Assembly (NCBI GenBank): GCA_029582265.1
Contig: CM055823.1
Span: 3,658,001 to 3,722,000, forward strand
Source: Zoroaster sp. YZ-2022
Lineage: Eukaryota > Echinodermata > Asteroidea > Forcipulatida > Zoroasteridae
Reading direction: 5' to 3'
Length of the DNA stretch: 64,000 nucleotides
Shown: positions 14,226-26,145 of the stretch, piece after piece
How positions within the stretch are numbered: the first letter of the stretch is position 1
How the letters are laid out: each line of letters begins with the position of its first letter
Notes under the pieces: generated by a model
The model's database searches: none
What the model was told of the DNA's origin: nothing
The model's input: the letters and a program-made list of their open reading frames with translations, nothing else
Made by a program: the position numbers and the translations under genes

Positions 14226-15310
14226 CCAAGTTGTGACCGCATGGTGAGGGGCATCAGATATCGAATTACACTAAATCAAAATTTATATTTCAGAAAATCA
14301 TATCTCATGAACCACAAAGATATTTACACAATTCTGCATCATCTTTAAAAATCTTGATTTTCTGACATTTCGTTCACAGATGACCTTAATTGGCTTCTCC
14401 TTCCGGTCTAAACGAAGTTTAATATTTCAAAAAAACATATTTCATGAACCACAGAAGATATTTTCACAATCTTTGCATCATCTTAAAGATCTTGAATAAA
14501 TGTCACATTTCGTTCACAGACATGACCCATCTGACCTCTCCTTCCGGTCGAAACGGGAGTTTAAGTGAAAAATATTCTGAAGCACTATTCCTATGTATTA
14601 TGTGACAGCCATTTCGCATGCACAGCCTTCTCCTTTGGCACCTTCTCACACACAGAACACAAGGCATATAGCCTCTTGTCAGTCGCATGGATGCGATTTT
14701 TGTGAAACTTTTTTGTCGTGAAACATATTGCAAAGTTCAGACTAACAAATACTTTACATTGACATAAGAGGAGCATAAAAATATTTAATGTCACAATGAA
14801 GTTGTGACATCAAAGATGTCATCAGACATCGAATTACATCAAATGAGGTTTAATATTTAAAAAAACATATCTCATGAACCACATCAGATAAAATTTCAAT
14901 CTTTTCATCATCTACAGACCTCGAATTATGTGACATTTCGTTCCAATTTGAAAAATAATACTGCAGCACCATTTTATAATCTGCAGCCAATGTTAAAGGG
15001 AAGTTGAATATGACTTCTGTGAATAAAGTGACTAGTCACATCTTATCTTAAAAATATGTCTGATGACACCATCACAGATCAGAGCCCCTTTCATATCTCA
15101 GAAATTATCAAACAGAATTTCCAATTTAGTACAATGATAAAATACATCTGATGTATTACTTTTTGTGAAGTATACATTCATTCACGTGACTGAACCGGAA
15201 GTTAATGTGTTCAGCCTACATTATATGTAATTTTAATTATATGTTATGAAACTCATATCTCCTGAACTAAAGTAGGTATAACGTTTTTTCATGATCATGA
15301 GAATTAAGCA
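14225..15310. repeat. Dispersed repeat, copy A (internally tandem)
   Basis: Three related sub-units begin near 14260, 14400 and 14810. Each contains CATATCTCATGAACCAC or a close variant, a CACAATCTTTGCATCATC phrase, GACATTTCGTTCACAGA and (in two) CTCCTTCCGGTCGAAACG. The same ordered phrases recur at 20240-20830, including the distal TTTTTTCATGATCATGAGA piece at about 15280 and 20745. It is an interspersed repeat of unknown class with no open frame conserved between copies. Confidence 0.65.
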
Positions 15311-15319
15311 AACACCAAA

Positions 15320-18130
15320 TTCTAGTTGTTTTATTTATTTTCTTCAATGATGCCCAATTGTTTTTCTAAAATCGTGAAAATTGTTCAACGATAAAGTGTT
15401 CTGAATTTGAAAACATACGCAATTGTTGGTAATTGTGCCATTCTTAACTAACATTAAAATGAACACTCATAGCACATACCTAAATTTACGCTCATTGCAC
15501 ATTCTAAATAAATTCATTCATAGCACAATGTAAATAAATGAACACTCATGGCAACATTGTAATTAAATTAGGTGTTCCTCTAATTGTTTAAATGTGTTCT
15601 TTTTACTATTAAGATGATTTCTTCTTCAAAGATTTAAAAATATATTACACCAAATTTCTCATCAACATTTACTTCTTTTCAACTAAATTTTTGTACAATT
15701 GGAACATTGCTATTTCTTTGAATGAGATAGCTCACAAAATAATTGACTGAAGGATGATAAATCATTTATGTTGGAAAACTGTTTAAGAGTATGTCTTGAA
15801 TCAAGATATAAAATGTACAACCAATGTAAGGTTCACAGTGTATATGGTGTCATTAATGAAAAATCATGACAATGCATTCAGATTCGTTGTATTAAGAATT
15901 AAGAAAAGTATTCTTCCCAAATTCAAACTGAGTATCATGTAAATTACATTTTCTTAGGACAATTTTCTAAAGACAGCTTTACATCAGTTGGTTTCACATT
16001 ACAATTTTTAAATTAAAATTCATACACATTACCTTTAATTATTTTGACTGGTAATGTATTAATGTATTACAAGTTGCATCATAAGTTTGTTGTTCACTTA
16101 ATTACTCTAAATCATGCTTTGGTCCTTTGAACTACATAGCAATGTCCTGATTTTGAACATAAGGTATGTTAAACCGAGATTTAGAATATAGTTACACCAT
16201 TAAGTGATAAATTTGACAGTATTTGACCTGATCAAGGAAATGAGTCACATGTTACCCCAGGTCAATGTGAGGTTTGGACACAAATTGAAGAGAATTACAG
16301 TTCCGAAAAACCATGACATACTGACTGACAAAAACAGTCCAAGACCCTTAGTATAAATCATCCAATTGTTATTATAATTATTAATTAAATTTATACATTA
16401 AAACCTGTGTAAGTGTAAGTTGATGGTTCATTTTGGCCATACAGAAATAGATTTAGCAACACTAGAAATGTTAGTCACACCACATGCCACCATGAACATT
16501 GCAAGGCACTGATAGACGTAGCAGATTTCTTGACAAGGCTCAACTCTAGGACGGTCTGTCCTTTTCGTTTGATTAGCACGACTACAATTTTCTGGAAACA
16601 CTGGAATATTTCCAATAACAATTTGTGGGAAGTGAAAAGTGATGATAATTTAAAACATGAATTTTCATTTGTTTTTAAATATATTAGGGTGAAATAGTAA
16701 TTAAATAGACAAACTATTTATCTTTAACATACAATCAAACTTAAGCGGTTCACTAACAATTACAATTTTCGAAAGTATAATCTCAAAAATTTAATTTTGT
16801 ACTGAAAACAGCTCCAATTATTTCACCATCTTGTTACAGATATATTCGTTTTCTTTACATGAAAATCAAATAGAATAATCCCTTTAATGAGTAAGTTATT
16901 TCCTTTACACTATTAAATTCATTATATTTAGGCCCCCAAAATAGTTGTTTTCCTATTACACTGAAAAACAAATTAGGTGGTAGGTGGGTAAAATCTTTTT
17001 TACTCTAAATTTTGAAAAAATATTAGGGTGGATGACGTCAATTTTTTTAATTATTATTTTTTCTTTTTTCCGCACTCATTTGTATCAGGTAATAAGTGAC
17101 AATGTGAGATTTAATACTGTATATGTTAATACTACCTATCAGCACTTATATTCACTGGTTGAGTGGTTTTAAATATCTGAATTTAGAAAGCAGAAGGTTG
17201 TGATACAAATACACAAGAGCAAGCCACTTTTTAAAGGCTTCCGTTAACACCCATTTATTGTTTACCGATATGTCAACAAAACAAACATGACATTTACACT
17301 CAGATGACTACAAAAACCTGCAATATGTTACTGTTGTGTTTCATTACTTTGTCTTCTATAAATATGGAGAAATAAAAGAAAATAAAATATACATGTATTC
17401 AATGTTTTATGTTGTTTACTTTCTTTTAAAGGCTGTTTGATATTTTCAGTTGTGTCTAATACAGAGGAAAAACGATATAAATTAATTGCACTTCAGAATA
17501 TACTTTTTTCTTCTGTTTATGAACAATGGTATACCTAAAAACCTGTAAAAAAGTAACTATAAATATAAATAAATAAATAAATGTTTGTAGATATCATGCA
17601 TCCTACTTTCTTTAAATGTTTTGGTCAGGTGATGTCGTGTACCTGTAATTTAGATTTGTCCTTGCTATTAACATGTGTAAGTTCAAGGTTTGCTCACTTT
17701 GTTTTCAGTGTCCAGCAGGACCAGAAGGAATTGTGACTGGTCCGCCAGGTTTTTAACTGGTCCATCATATACGGCGTGTGCATGCAGTATTCAATCAGTT
17801 TCATATAAAATTATGTTTTGGACAAGTAAGACATCAGAGTTACTCGAATTATAGTTATACACTGTCTAGCACAGCCACATATCAGTTATGAATGAAGAAT
17901 ACACATACCAACAATAACTGATTACGGTCGTAATGTTATTTATAGGAAAACGAACAATTTTACAAAGGGCGGCTTATATGCTGAGGTATGAAGAAGAAAT
18001 GCACATGTAAGCAAAGATCGTTTGTAAAAACTTAAGTGTAAACAACTTTTGTTCTAACAAAAAAAAACAGAAACCTGCAAACATGGCATGTAAATACTGA
18101 TTGTCACCAAAAATTTATCGTCCAAGGAAT
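15320..18130. other. AT-rich intergenic, no gene
   Basis: Low-GC sequence without a supportable gene. 15450-15560 has a weak tandem of ACACTCATAGCACAT-like words (three or four copies). A (TAAA)n tract lies near 17560-17585. Confidence 0.5.
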
Positions 18131-18224
18131 TACATTCTTATCAGCGCGCTATTTTGATCCAGTGTTGGAAGGCACTCAGACTATGTACTAGCTCACTGCA
18201 GTTAGCACTTTGTGCAATGCCCTA

Positions 18225-18410
18225 TGCATAGCTCGTAACAAATTTTTCTATTGGTTGAACAAGAACAATACGTCACCATATAACCAATATAAATATTCGT
18301 TACGCACTGTGTGCAAGCCTATAGCGCGTAAAACGTTTTCTTATTGGTCGAACACATACCTTGTCATACAACCAATAGAAATATTTGTTACGATTTGGAT
18401 CATGTCACTC
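18225..18410. repeat. Two tandem CCAAT-containing imperfect palindromes
   Basis: Two related units of about 97 bp (about 18231-18307 and 18325-18403) each run from GTAACAAAT.TTTCTATTGGTT to AACCAATAGAAATATTTGTTAC with differences. Each is therefore an inverted repeat with ATTGG on one arm and CCAAT on the other. They look like two adjacent MITE copies or a duplicated regulatory hairpin. An overlapping open frame has no recognisable content. Confidence 0.6.
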
Positions 18411-18509
18411 ACAAATGTGAACATAGGCCTCGTGCATGTGAAGTGCCGCTCGCCTGAAAATTATCATGACACTCTGATCATTCTTAGAGTTTTGAGGCAA
18501 GTCCAATAA

Positions 18510-20150
18510 AGACAAAATAAATCAAACTCAGTCTGTGGTTTCTTTCTTAATTGCACATTTTTTAATTGGCTTTGTCGGAATAAAAAAAAATTAAAAATAC
18601 AGGACGATGTAGCCTACAAAAAAATTATGCTCGGCACCATAAGTTTTTTTTTTTATTATTTTCGAATAAAAATATAGGTTCTGCGTGATTTTCTGGGTTT
18701 GGGGTCGGTAACCCAAACACAACTTTTTTTTTGTTCGGCCTTATCAATACAAAAAAAATTGTACAAGAAAATAATCTGTGTTTTAGTAGTTTTCATCAAA
18801 ACAAACAGTTAAACACATGAAAAGTTCAGCAGTGTATAATGAATTTATTGTTTGGTCGTATCAAGATCCTGGAGCCTCTATAATCATCAGGGGGAGCTGT
18901 AATGGATACACTAAGCCAGCGCTTCAGTTCATGAGGATACATTTGTATTCCTTCTGTCTACCAATCTGCTGATTGATTTCCCATTAGAGGACAGGTGCAC
19001 CCTAGAGTATAAACAATAGAATCAAATTATTTAAAACAACCAATCAGTGGTGGGTGTATGTCTCAATGATAGTTATCTGTATATCGGTTACAGAACCTGT
19101 AACATAACATGTTTATTTAATTTTAACATTGGTAAACAGATCATCAAATTGATCTAATTATTACCAAAAAACTTACTTTGTGTAAACTCTGTACATGGAT
19201 CAATCATCCTGAAAAATTATTGCATCGTTTTGTTTGTTTTATGATACATTTCTGAAAACTATAGGGTTGAAATGAAGGGAAAATTTTAAAACCAATGTTG
19301 CAGCTTTTCCCTTTTAACCCCAAAACTTTTAACAAACATCTACGAATGTTAGGTTTTTACAACAATATGACAGGCATAGCCAGGGAAATTTGAACAGGGG
19401 CCAAATTATTCAATGTTGACAAAGAGGGCCAAGTAAAAAATGTAAATTTCAAAGGGGATTCTAAATTCCCAAAGACTGCCCCTAAATGTTGGCTTGTTCT
19501 AACCCTCCCCAGGCCCACCCACCTCAACCGAGCAAACAATAAATAAATAAATAGATCATTTGGATTTGAAACATTAATTTGTAAATTCAAAAATTTAAAC
19601 ATTATTTATAAACATTTTGATAAATTTCAAACCATTTTCAAATAATTGGACACATTTCAGAACATTTTTAGAAATTAAAGGATGTTTTAGTTTTGAGATT
19701 TTTATAATCGGGATTTAGAGAATCATTAACCTACGATTTAAAACAAAAGGGTACATGTCATGTCCAAAGGACAAAGGGGGGGGCAAAACCCAGGACCTTT
19801 TCTAAAGTGGAGGGAGAGGCAAGAGCACCCTTGCTTGTCAGACGGATTAAATCAAAACACATAAACCTAATCAAGACAATACATCAAGTAAGAAAAGGGA
19901 TAATATAACGAGAGAATCACTCGGTAGGTGCATATCCCACTATAGTTTATATTTACGAAGTTAGGATATGGAATCTGCAAAAGGATACTGTGGAATTAAT
20001 GGGATGATTTAATATTTCAATAGGTTCTCATAGTCGATGGGTATGCAATGCAGGTAATTCTGCATTCTTTTATAAATTAAAATAAATCAAATCCAAAGAT
20101 TTCTTTTCTTTGAAACAATATTTAAAACGGATTAGGTGTTCGTGATGAGA
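18510..20150. other. Intergenic with old repeat fragments
   Basis: 18550-18800 contains homopolymer-rich, CGGCCTTATC/CGGAATAAAAA-type words suggesting a degenerate repeat. 19365-19830 has GGCATAGCCAGG and G/A-rich homopolymer blocks typical of short non-autonomous elements, but I could not define termini. No gene is seen. Confidence 0.4.
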
Positions 20151-20830
20151 CAAAAAAGTCCAAAGTTCCGAGCCTTCAAACTTGACATACTTAAACCATA
20201 ACATGGAGTTGTCAAAAGTTTGACATATAAAATTCAGGCAAATTGTGATGTTATGGTGACGTCATCAGATATGGAAATACACAAATCAAATTTTAATATT
20301 TAAAAAAAACTATCTCATGAACTACAAAAAATATTTACACAATCTTTTCGTCATCTTAAATCTTGAATTACAGTGTATGTGACATTTCGTACACGACATG
20401 ACCCAATCTGACCTCTCTTTCGGTCGAAACCGGTTTAAATGAAAATATTCTGGGTCCGATATGGTATTTAAACATACTTTCAGTGGACAAAATTACTATT
20501 GACATGTGACCTTTTAAAAATGTGACTGATGATGTCATCACCTGTCACGCACCCCTCTGCGACAGGTTTGGGAAAAATAAAAATTTTTCCTATCTGAAAA
20601 CCACAGGAAATTTGAAGCCCTTTTTCGTGAATAAAAGTGACAAAGTGGAAATATGTTTGATGACGTCATCAAGTTCAAGTGCCCTAGCGGCAGTTTTAAA
20701 ATGGTATTTTAATCACAGAAATTGAACCAAAGCAGGTACTAACGTTATTTTTTCATGATCATGAGAGATATGACCTTTAAATCACCTGATCTGACTTTTA
20801 TTTCGGTCCAAACAGGAGTTCAAATTCAAC
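20150..20830. repeat. Dispersed repeat, copy B
   Basis: Shares with 14225-15310, in the same order, CTATCTCATGAACTACA, TTACACAATCTTTTCGTCATC, GACATTTCGT.CACGACATGAC, CTGACCTCTCTTTCGGTCGA and TTTTTTCATGATCATGAGA. The two copies are about 5.5 kb apart in the same orientation. Neither shows clean termini, so the class is unknown. Confidence 0.65.
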
Positions 20831-20839
20831 ACATTCAAA

Positions 20840-22410
20840 CCCAAAATTGATGTCTTTGAATATTGATATTATTATGAAAGATAACACCTTTGCAAAATTA
20901 TGATATTGACATCATCGTGATAATTTGATTGAACTGCGTTCACACGAACACCGAGTGTTTGTTCCAACAAACACTTGAGCCTAAGTTTTATTATTTTGAA
21001 TAACCAAAATCAGCTTTGGGGAAATTAAATTCACAGTAGTGAGAACCTGGGGACGAGGTTGGGGTCCTATCACAACCGCACTGTTCTCAGCACAATATAG
21101 GCATAACGAGCAATTGAAAGGGAAGGTGAATCTGAAAAATGCAAAATCTCCTCAATCTACATTTTTCACAAATGCTCCCAGATGAATCAGAAAACTGTTT
21201 TGCAATATCCCATTCTAATAGCATGGACATCAGCCAAAATACTGTGTTTTGACTGTTTCCAATAGTCATTTAAAGCAGAGATCCCAAATTTTATTAGAGT
21301 AATTTCCTGGGTTTTCTGTAATAGTGCAAATTAGTCTACACCAATAAATGGCAACTAAATAAACTTTTCCATTGGAAATGATTAAAATTTTATTGATCAT
21401 GAAGCCTGAAGCCACTTTATCACCAGAAATACACCATGTAGCCCTGTCCTGAAATTTCAAGGCTTAAGCTAATAAATATAATGTACATTGTGTTAGTTCA
21501 GTGGCTATGCCAAGTTTATCATTATTATTTTTGTCAATGAAGTCCTTGGAGTCAATTGAGGGCGCTGTTTATTGGAGTGAAACTTCGATTCCTGAGTTAC
21601 ATGCGTTTGTGCCATCACAATTCTGATTGTCTCGGAGAATTCGTTTTGAAAGCCCAATGTCTAGTTTATTTCTTGATTAATATATAGGTTACAGATAATC
21701 CAACCAGTTAATTAAGTTTATCACTTTGGTTAATTAACTCGTCAAATGTATGAATCATCAAAGCATAAAATGATGTGTGTTCACTTTATATAGACTTATA
21801 GTTATACAGACGGGCATATATACAGTACATTCATATGTTAATGAAGACCCATAGTTTAATAGAGAACGTTGTCTTATAAGATTATAGGTATGCTTATGTC
21901 AGTATTTTTGTTATTTTTTTTGTGGGGAAGATTAAACCATGATTAAAACCCAAAGTTCAAAGGTGTTATCTAGAAAAGTTGTCAACTGTTTTCAGTTATA
22001 AGTTAATCGTCAACTGCCATGAGTTTAATGAAGGCTAGGTTTGGGCATCAACATGAGTACTGACAAAAGGAAATGTCATGTCAGGGTGAAATCCATTCAG
22101 ATTTAGAACAACCGCTGTCACTAAAGTTATCATACTGAAGAACTTGTCCTGAGGACTCCCAAAAAGTCATGTGGGTCAAGGAGTACTACGACAAGTTCAG
22201 TGGCTAGAGACGGGTGAGACCGCTGCCAAGAAGGCTGCGATTGAAGCCCGAGGAGCAGTTAGGTTACAGGCTCTTAAAATAGAGGAGTTAAAATTACGTC
22301 AAGGAAGGGCATTTTCCCTGGGTCCAGTTACCATTTTAAGCAGAGGGAAATGTACACTAAATGATGTGCAGCAGAGTAAAAATAACAAATACAGCATCCT
22401 GTTCAAAGTT
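20840..22410. other. Intergenic; one unexplained open frame
   Basis: Mostly AT-rich. The plus-strand frame at 22171-22413 (80 codons) contains the Ala/Glu/Lys-rich segment TAAKKAAIEARGAVRLQALK followed by IEELKLRQGR. It looks helix-prone and protein-like, but I do not recognise it, and it is immediately followed by a CAGTGGCG repeat terminus. It may be a fragment of a mobile-element ORF. Confidence 0.3.
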
Positions 22411-22421
22411 TGACAGCGTCA

Positions 22422-22700
22422 GTGGCGCACCAGGGGGGCTTTATTCCCGGCCGCTGATGTTTTTTTTTTTTAAAGAAGGGGCCAGGAAGAGGGAAATCTG
22501 AGCCCAGTCTTGTCACAGAGGAGTTCGGCAAGGAGTATAGGAGTGGTACAAGGATGGGGACTCAGGGGACTCAAACTCCCTCCAAAAATTTCCATTATTC
22601 CCTTCACTATTATATTTTACGGCGTTGCGTATGCATGTCATGTGCTTGAAGGGCCACCAGTATATATAACAACATTTTACATTCTCCCCCCCCGCCATGG
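22422..22700. mobile_element. Possible hAT-type MITE fragment
   Basis: CAGTGGCGCACCAGGGGGGC at about 22422 resembles the terminus of the MITE at 40884-41073 (CAGTGGCGGCACCAG on its other end). It is followed by a poly-T run and G/C-rich blocks. No matching opposite terminus or target duplication was found, so the extent is uncertain. Confidence 0.3.
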
Positions 22701-23150
22701 TGCACTGATCAGAGCTTTACTAATTTTATTTTCATTTCGTTGTCCGTTTCTCTTGTTGAGGGTCTTTGACTGTCTTTAGGTTACTCGTAAAATTTAAACA
22801 CGCCCGCATTATAATCAACTCCTTTCCAGTTTGTCACAATTGCCCCGGATTGGGTTTAAATTTACAAGATTTGTGACACTCTTTAAAACACCGATTGGGT
22901 AATATTGGATTTGGCTTTGGGCCAAATTCGTGTTTGAAAAATTTAGTCCGCGGAATGATCCAAACTTTACGTCCACGCAATGAAAGTATTTAACTATAGA
23001 AATCTTGCAGACGAAACAAGCTCAAGTTCTTTTCATCAAGAGGAAAATTATAGGAAGGTAAAAACCCCACGAGTCAGAATCATGCCATAATGTCTTTTTT
23101 ATGAAAAACACGGAAAATTTAACATTGGGGGTTCATGGGGCAGGGGCGGC

Positions 23151-23650
23151 NNNNNNNNNNNNNNNNNNNNNNNNNNNNNNNNNNNNNNNNNNNNNNNNNN
23201 NNNNNNNNNNNNNNNNNNNNNNNNNNNNNNNNNNNNNNNNNNNNNNNNNNNNNNNNNNNNNNNNNNNNNNNNNNNNNNNNNNNNNNNNNNNNNNNNNNNN
23301 NNNNNNNNNNNNNNNNNNNNNNNNNNNNNNNNNNNNNNNNNNNNNNNNNNNNNNNNNNNNNNNNNNNNNNNNNNNNNNNNNNNNNNNNNNNNNNNNNNNN
23401 NNNNNNNNNNNNNNNNNNNNNNNNNNNNNNNNNNNNNNNNNNNNNNNNNNNNNNNNNNNNNNNNNNNNNNNNNNNNNNNNNNNNNNNNNNNNNNNNNNNN
23501 NNNNNNNNNNNNNNNNNNNNNNNNNNNNNNNNNNNNNNNNNNNNNNNNNNNNNNNNNNNNNNNNNNNNNNNNNNNNNNNNNNNNNNNNNNNNNNNNNNNN
23601 NNNNNNNNNNNNNNNNNNNNNNNNNNNNNNNNNNNNNNNNNNNNNNNNNN
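23151..23650. other. Assembly gap, 500 N
   Basis: Exactly 500 undetermined bases, a conventional scaffold-gap size, so the true length is unknown. Sequence before it (GGGGCAGGGGCGGC) is GC-rich and repeat-like. Open frames across it are meaningless. Confidence 0.99.
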
Positions 23651-23989
23651 AACCTATAGGAGGGTTAAGGAAGAGAAGACTATTGTTGGACTTAATCTTT
23701 TTGCTCAATCAGCAGAATACTTTTCTTAACTCAGTATTTTGTGTAAAGTCAAGCTGGTAGATTTCCTTGTATTTTATGAGTATTTTATAACATAATTTAC
23801 TTGATTCTTTTATTACATTTGGATAAGTGGTTCTGATTTTATCAGATTTAGATACAACTTGGTTTCTGTGCATTTATAATTATTTGGTATTTGAATTTTA
23901 ATTGACATTTATAACTAAATCTTGGGGGTTTTGGGGGGGGGGTCTTTTCCCTGAATTTACAGGAAAATCCATAATTGTGCTTTAAAGTA

Positions 23990-24650
23990 ATAGTAATATT
24001 TTTAAAAATTAGGTTTAGGCTTTTACTTTTCTTAAATATTTTAATAAGTGGTTTTTAAGAATGTTTTTGGTCACAGTTCATTTCTTGATTGCTTGAATAT
24101 CTTGACGCATTCATCAAATAGATGTTTTACGCACCTAAGTTTGATTTTAAGTTTTGATTGGAAAGAGGATAAAATTGTTTGATTTTTGTAAGCGTTCAAA
24201 TCAAGTTTGTCTCGTCCCAAGTCATTCAAAGTATTTCATGTCTCAATTCTTCAGAACTAGTGTTAATTGCTCTTCTATGACTTTACTCAAGGGTCAAAAT
24301 CAGTCAAAATGTTGATATACTTGCCAGGTGTATACCTAGTGCACTTAAAAGTCAAATATTGTCAAACCTTACATGTAGTAAGTACATTTACAGGTCAAAC
24401 TCCCAAACCCTTTCCTCTCAGATCAGCTGGTTTCCCATAAATTAACATTTCAGGGACTTGGAATAATTGGATTTATTTTTGGATATTATAATTTTGGGTA
24501 AATGTTGGATAATTTAATACCCAAATAATGGTCCTATTATAATAGAGTTACTAATACATCGATGCTTTTGTTAGATTATGATTTGTTTTAAGTAAAAAGA
24601 CTATCCTAATGACCCCCTGCCCATCCCCTGCCCCTAACCGACTATAGTGC
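23990..24650. repeat. Dispersed repeat, copy 1 of a 0.6-kb family
   Basis: ATATTTTAATAAGTGGTTTT, TTCATTTCTTGATTGCTTGA, AAGTTTTGATTGGAAAG, TTCAAATCAAGTTTGTCTCG and TCAGAACTA..GTGTTAATTG appear in the same order and spacing as at 48030-48310. The downstream TATAATTTTGGGTAAA and ATCCTAATGACCCCC phrases also match 48536-48608. Unknown class; no open frame. Confidence 0.75.
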
Positions 24651-24659
24651 TAAATATTT

Positions 24660-25198
24660 GGAGCATATTTCAAACATGAAATCTTTGCAAAGGGTACAGA
24701 GAATAAATGTGAAAATATGGCAGAATTGTGTAATAATAGGGGAAATAGTGGGGATCCTAGCAGGGGTGAGGTGCGTTCGCGCATGACCACCCTCAGCCGG
24801 CCTTCAAGGAGATCATAAACCTTGGCCTAGAATAACAATGTAGCTTTGAGATTAAAAAATATCGGGACAACTATAGACCAGTTCGGTGGGAGTTTGGTGC
24901 AATATTGATTGTATTTATATCTGAAAATTTCCCCAAAATTAACCTTGTAAGACCTATTTTAGCTTGTATTGCCCATGTTTTCATAAAAATATTTCTCAGA
25001 ATATTTATCAAAATCATGATTTAGCAGAAATTAAGCGCCTCAATTAATGAGCGAGGCTTAGTTTATGTAAAACTTAGATTTGTCATTCTCAAATATTTTG
25101 TTTTTCATTCTACAAGGGGATAATACCTTAACAATGCTCTGATGTAACATATGGGAAATCACGTGAGAAATACTAACAAAAACACGGCGATATAATCT
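24660..25198. other. Intergenic, no gene
   Basis: No coding or RNA gene is visible. AT-rich sequence lies between the dispersed repeat and the TTAA-flanked MITE. Confidence 0.5.
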
Positions 25199-25202
25199 TT
25201 AA

Positions 25203-25421
25203 AGGGACATACATCGTCAAGATCAGATCAGACTTTCAACAGGGCATGGAATCGGTGGCCTAGTTTAAGATGAACACAGTGACTGAAAATTACTAGGTCA
25301 TTTATGCAGCAGCAACGGTTATGACCTTATTATAAATATAGGGTATTTTTTTCAGTCACAGAGTTAATCTTAAATTAGTACTCCGATTCCATGCCCTGTT
25401 AATCGTGACGATATTGTCCCT
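25203..25421. mobile_element. Palindromic MITE flanked by TTAA
   Basis: The ends are inverted repeats: AGGGACATACATCGTC... on the left, ...GACGATATTGTCCCT on the right. Further in, AACAGGGCATGGAATCGG pairs with CCGATTCCATGCCCTGTT, with a third pair around AGTCACTG/CAGTCACAG. TTAA directly abuts both ends (25199-25202 and 25422-25425), consistent with a 4-bp TTAA target duplication as in piggyBac-type elements. The 219-bp length and lack of coding sequence make it non-autonomous. The superfamily is inferred from TTAA only. Confidence 0.75.
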
Positions 25422-26145
25422 TTAAACTATCTATATATAATATTGACAAAGTACAACAGCCACACACACTAATGTTTTGTACAGTCTTTTATTTCTTTAC
25501 TCCAAACGAGGACTTACAAACACTGATTCCAGTCTTCACACGACACATACATAGAAAAGCAATAAATGTTATCAAGTAAAACTCAATATTTGATTAAGGT
25601 CAATAAGAATTTGTTTCAATCATTGCATGACGCAAAACACAAACTACTAAAAGTGAAAATTAAATAGTTTGTAGAACAATGTCACAGCCATTGGACCATT
25701 TAGACACATACATTATTTATAGATGAGCATGATGTAGGTCACGTGGTTTTAATTACATATTCATGAATTCACTTTCTATCTTTAACCACTTAACAAGATA
25801 TACAGTTTAAAATGTCAATCAATGGACATTATTTGAGCTGTGAAATTTCCATCAACACAATATGATAATGATATTATATTGTGACAGGTAGAATTGACAT
25901 ACCCTATTTTATATATTGCGCCCTCGCTTGACCCTTAAAAGTTTGATACCATCTAAGAAGTTGCTTTGTCTTTGTGGTCATAATCACCACAGTTTCTGTT
26001 TGGGCCACATCATCAAAATATTGTGCTGTCTATATGTATACAGTGTACACTTAATATTCAAGTTCTTCATTGCACATCATAATGGCTTCCCACTGATTAG
26101 ACTGGGGCGAGTGTACTTTAATTTAATTTGTTCTTTTATCACACT

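Noticed and set aside
22171..22413. 80-residue frame as a host gene
   Set aside because: No domain, no splice support, and it runs directly into a CAGTGGCG repeat terminus; recorded only as an unexplained open frame.
23101..23760. 219-residue frame across the N gap
   Set aside because: Almost all residues are undetermined; the frame is an artefact of the gap.
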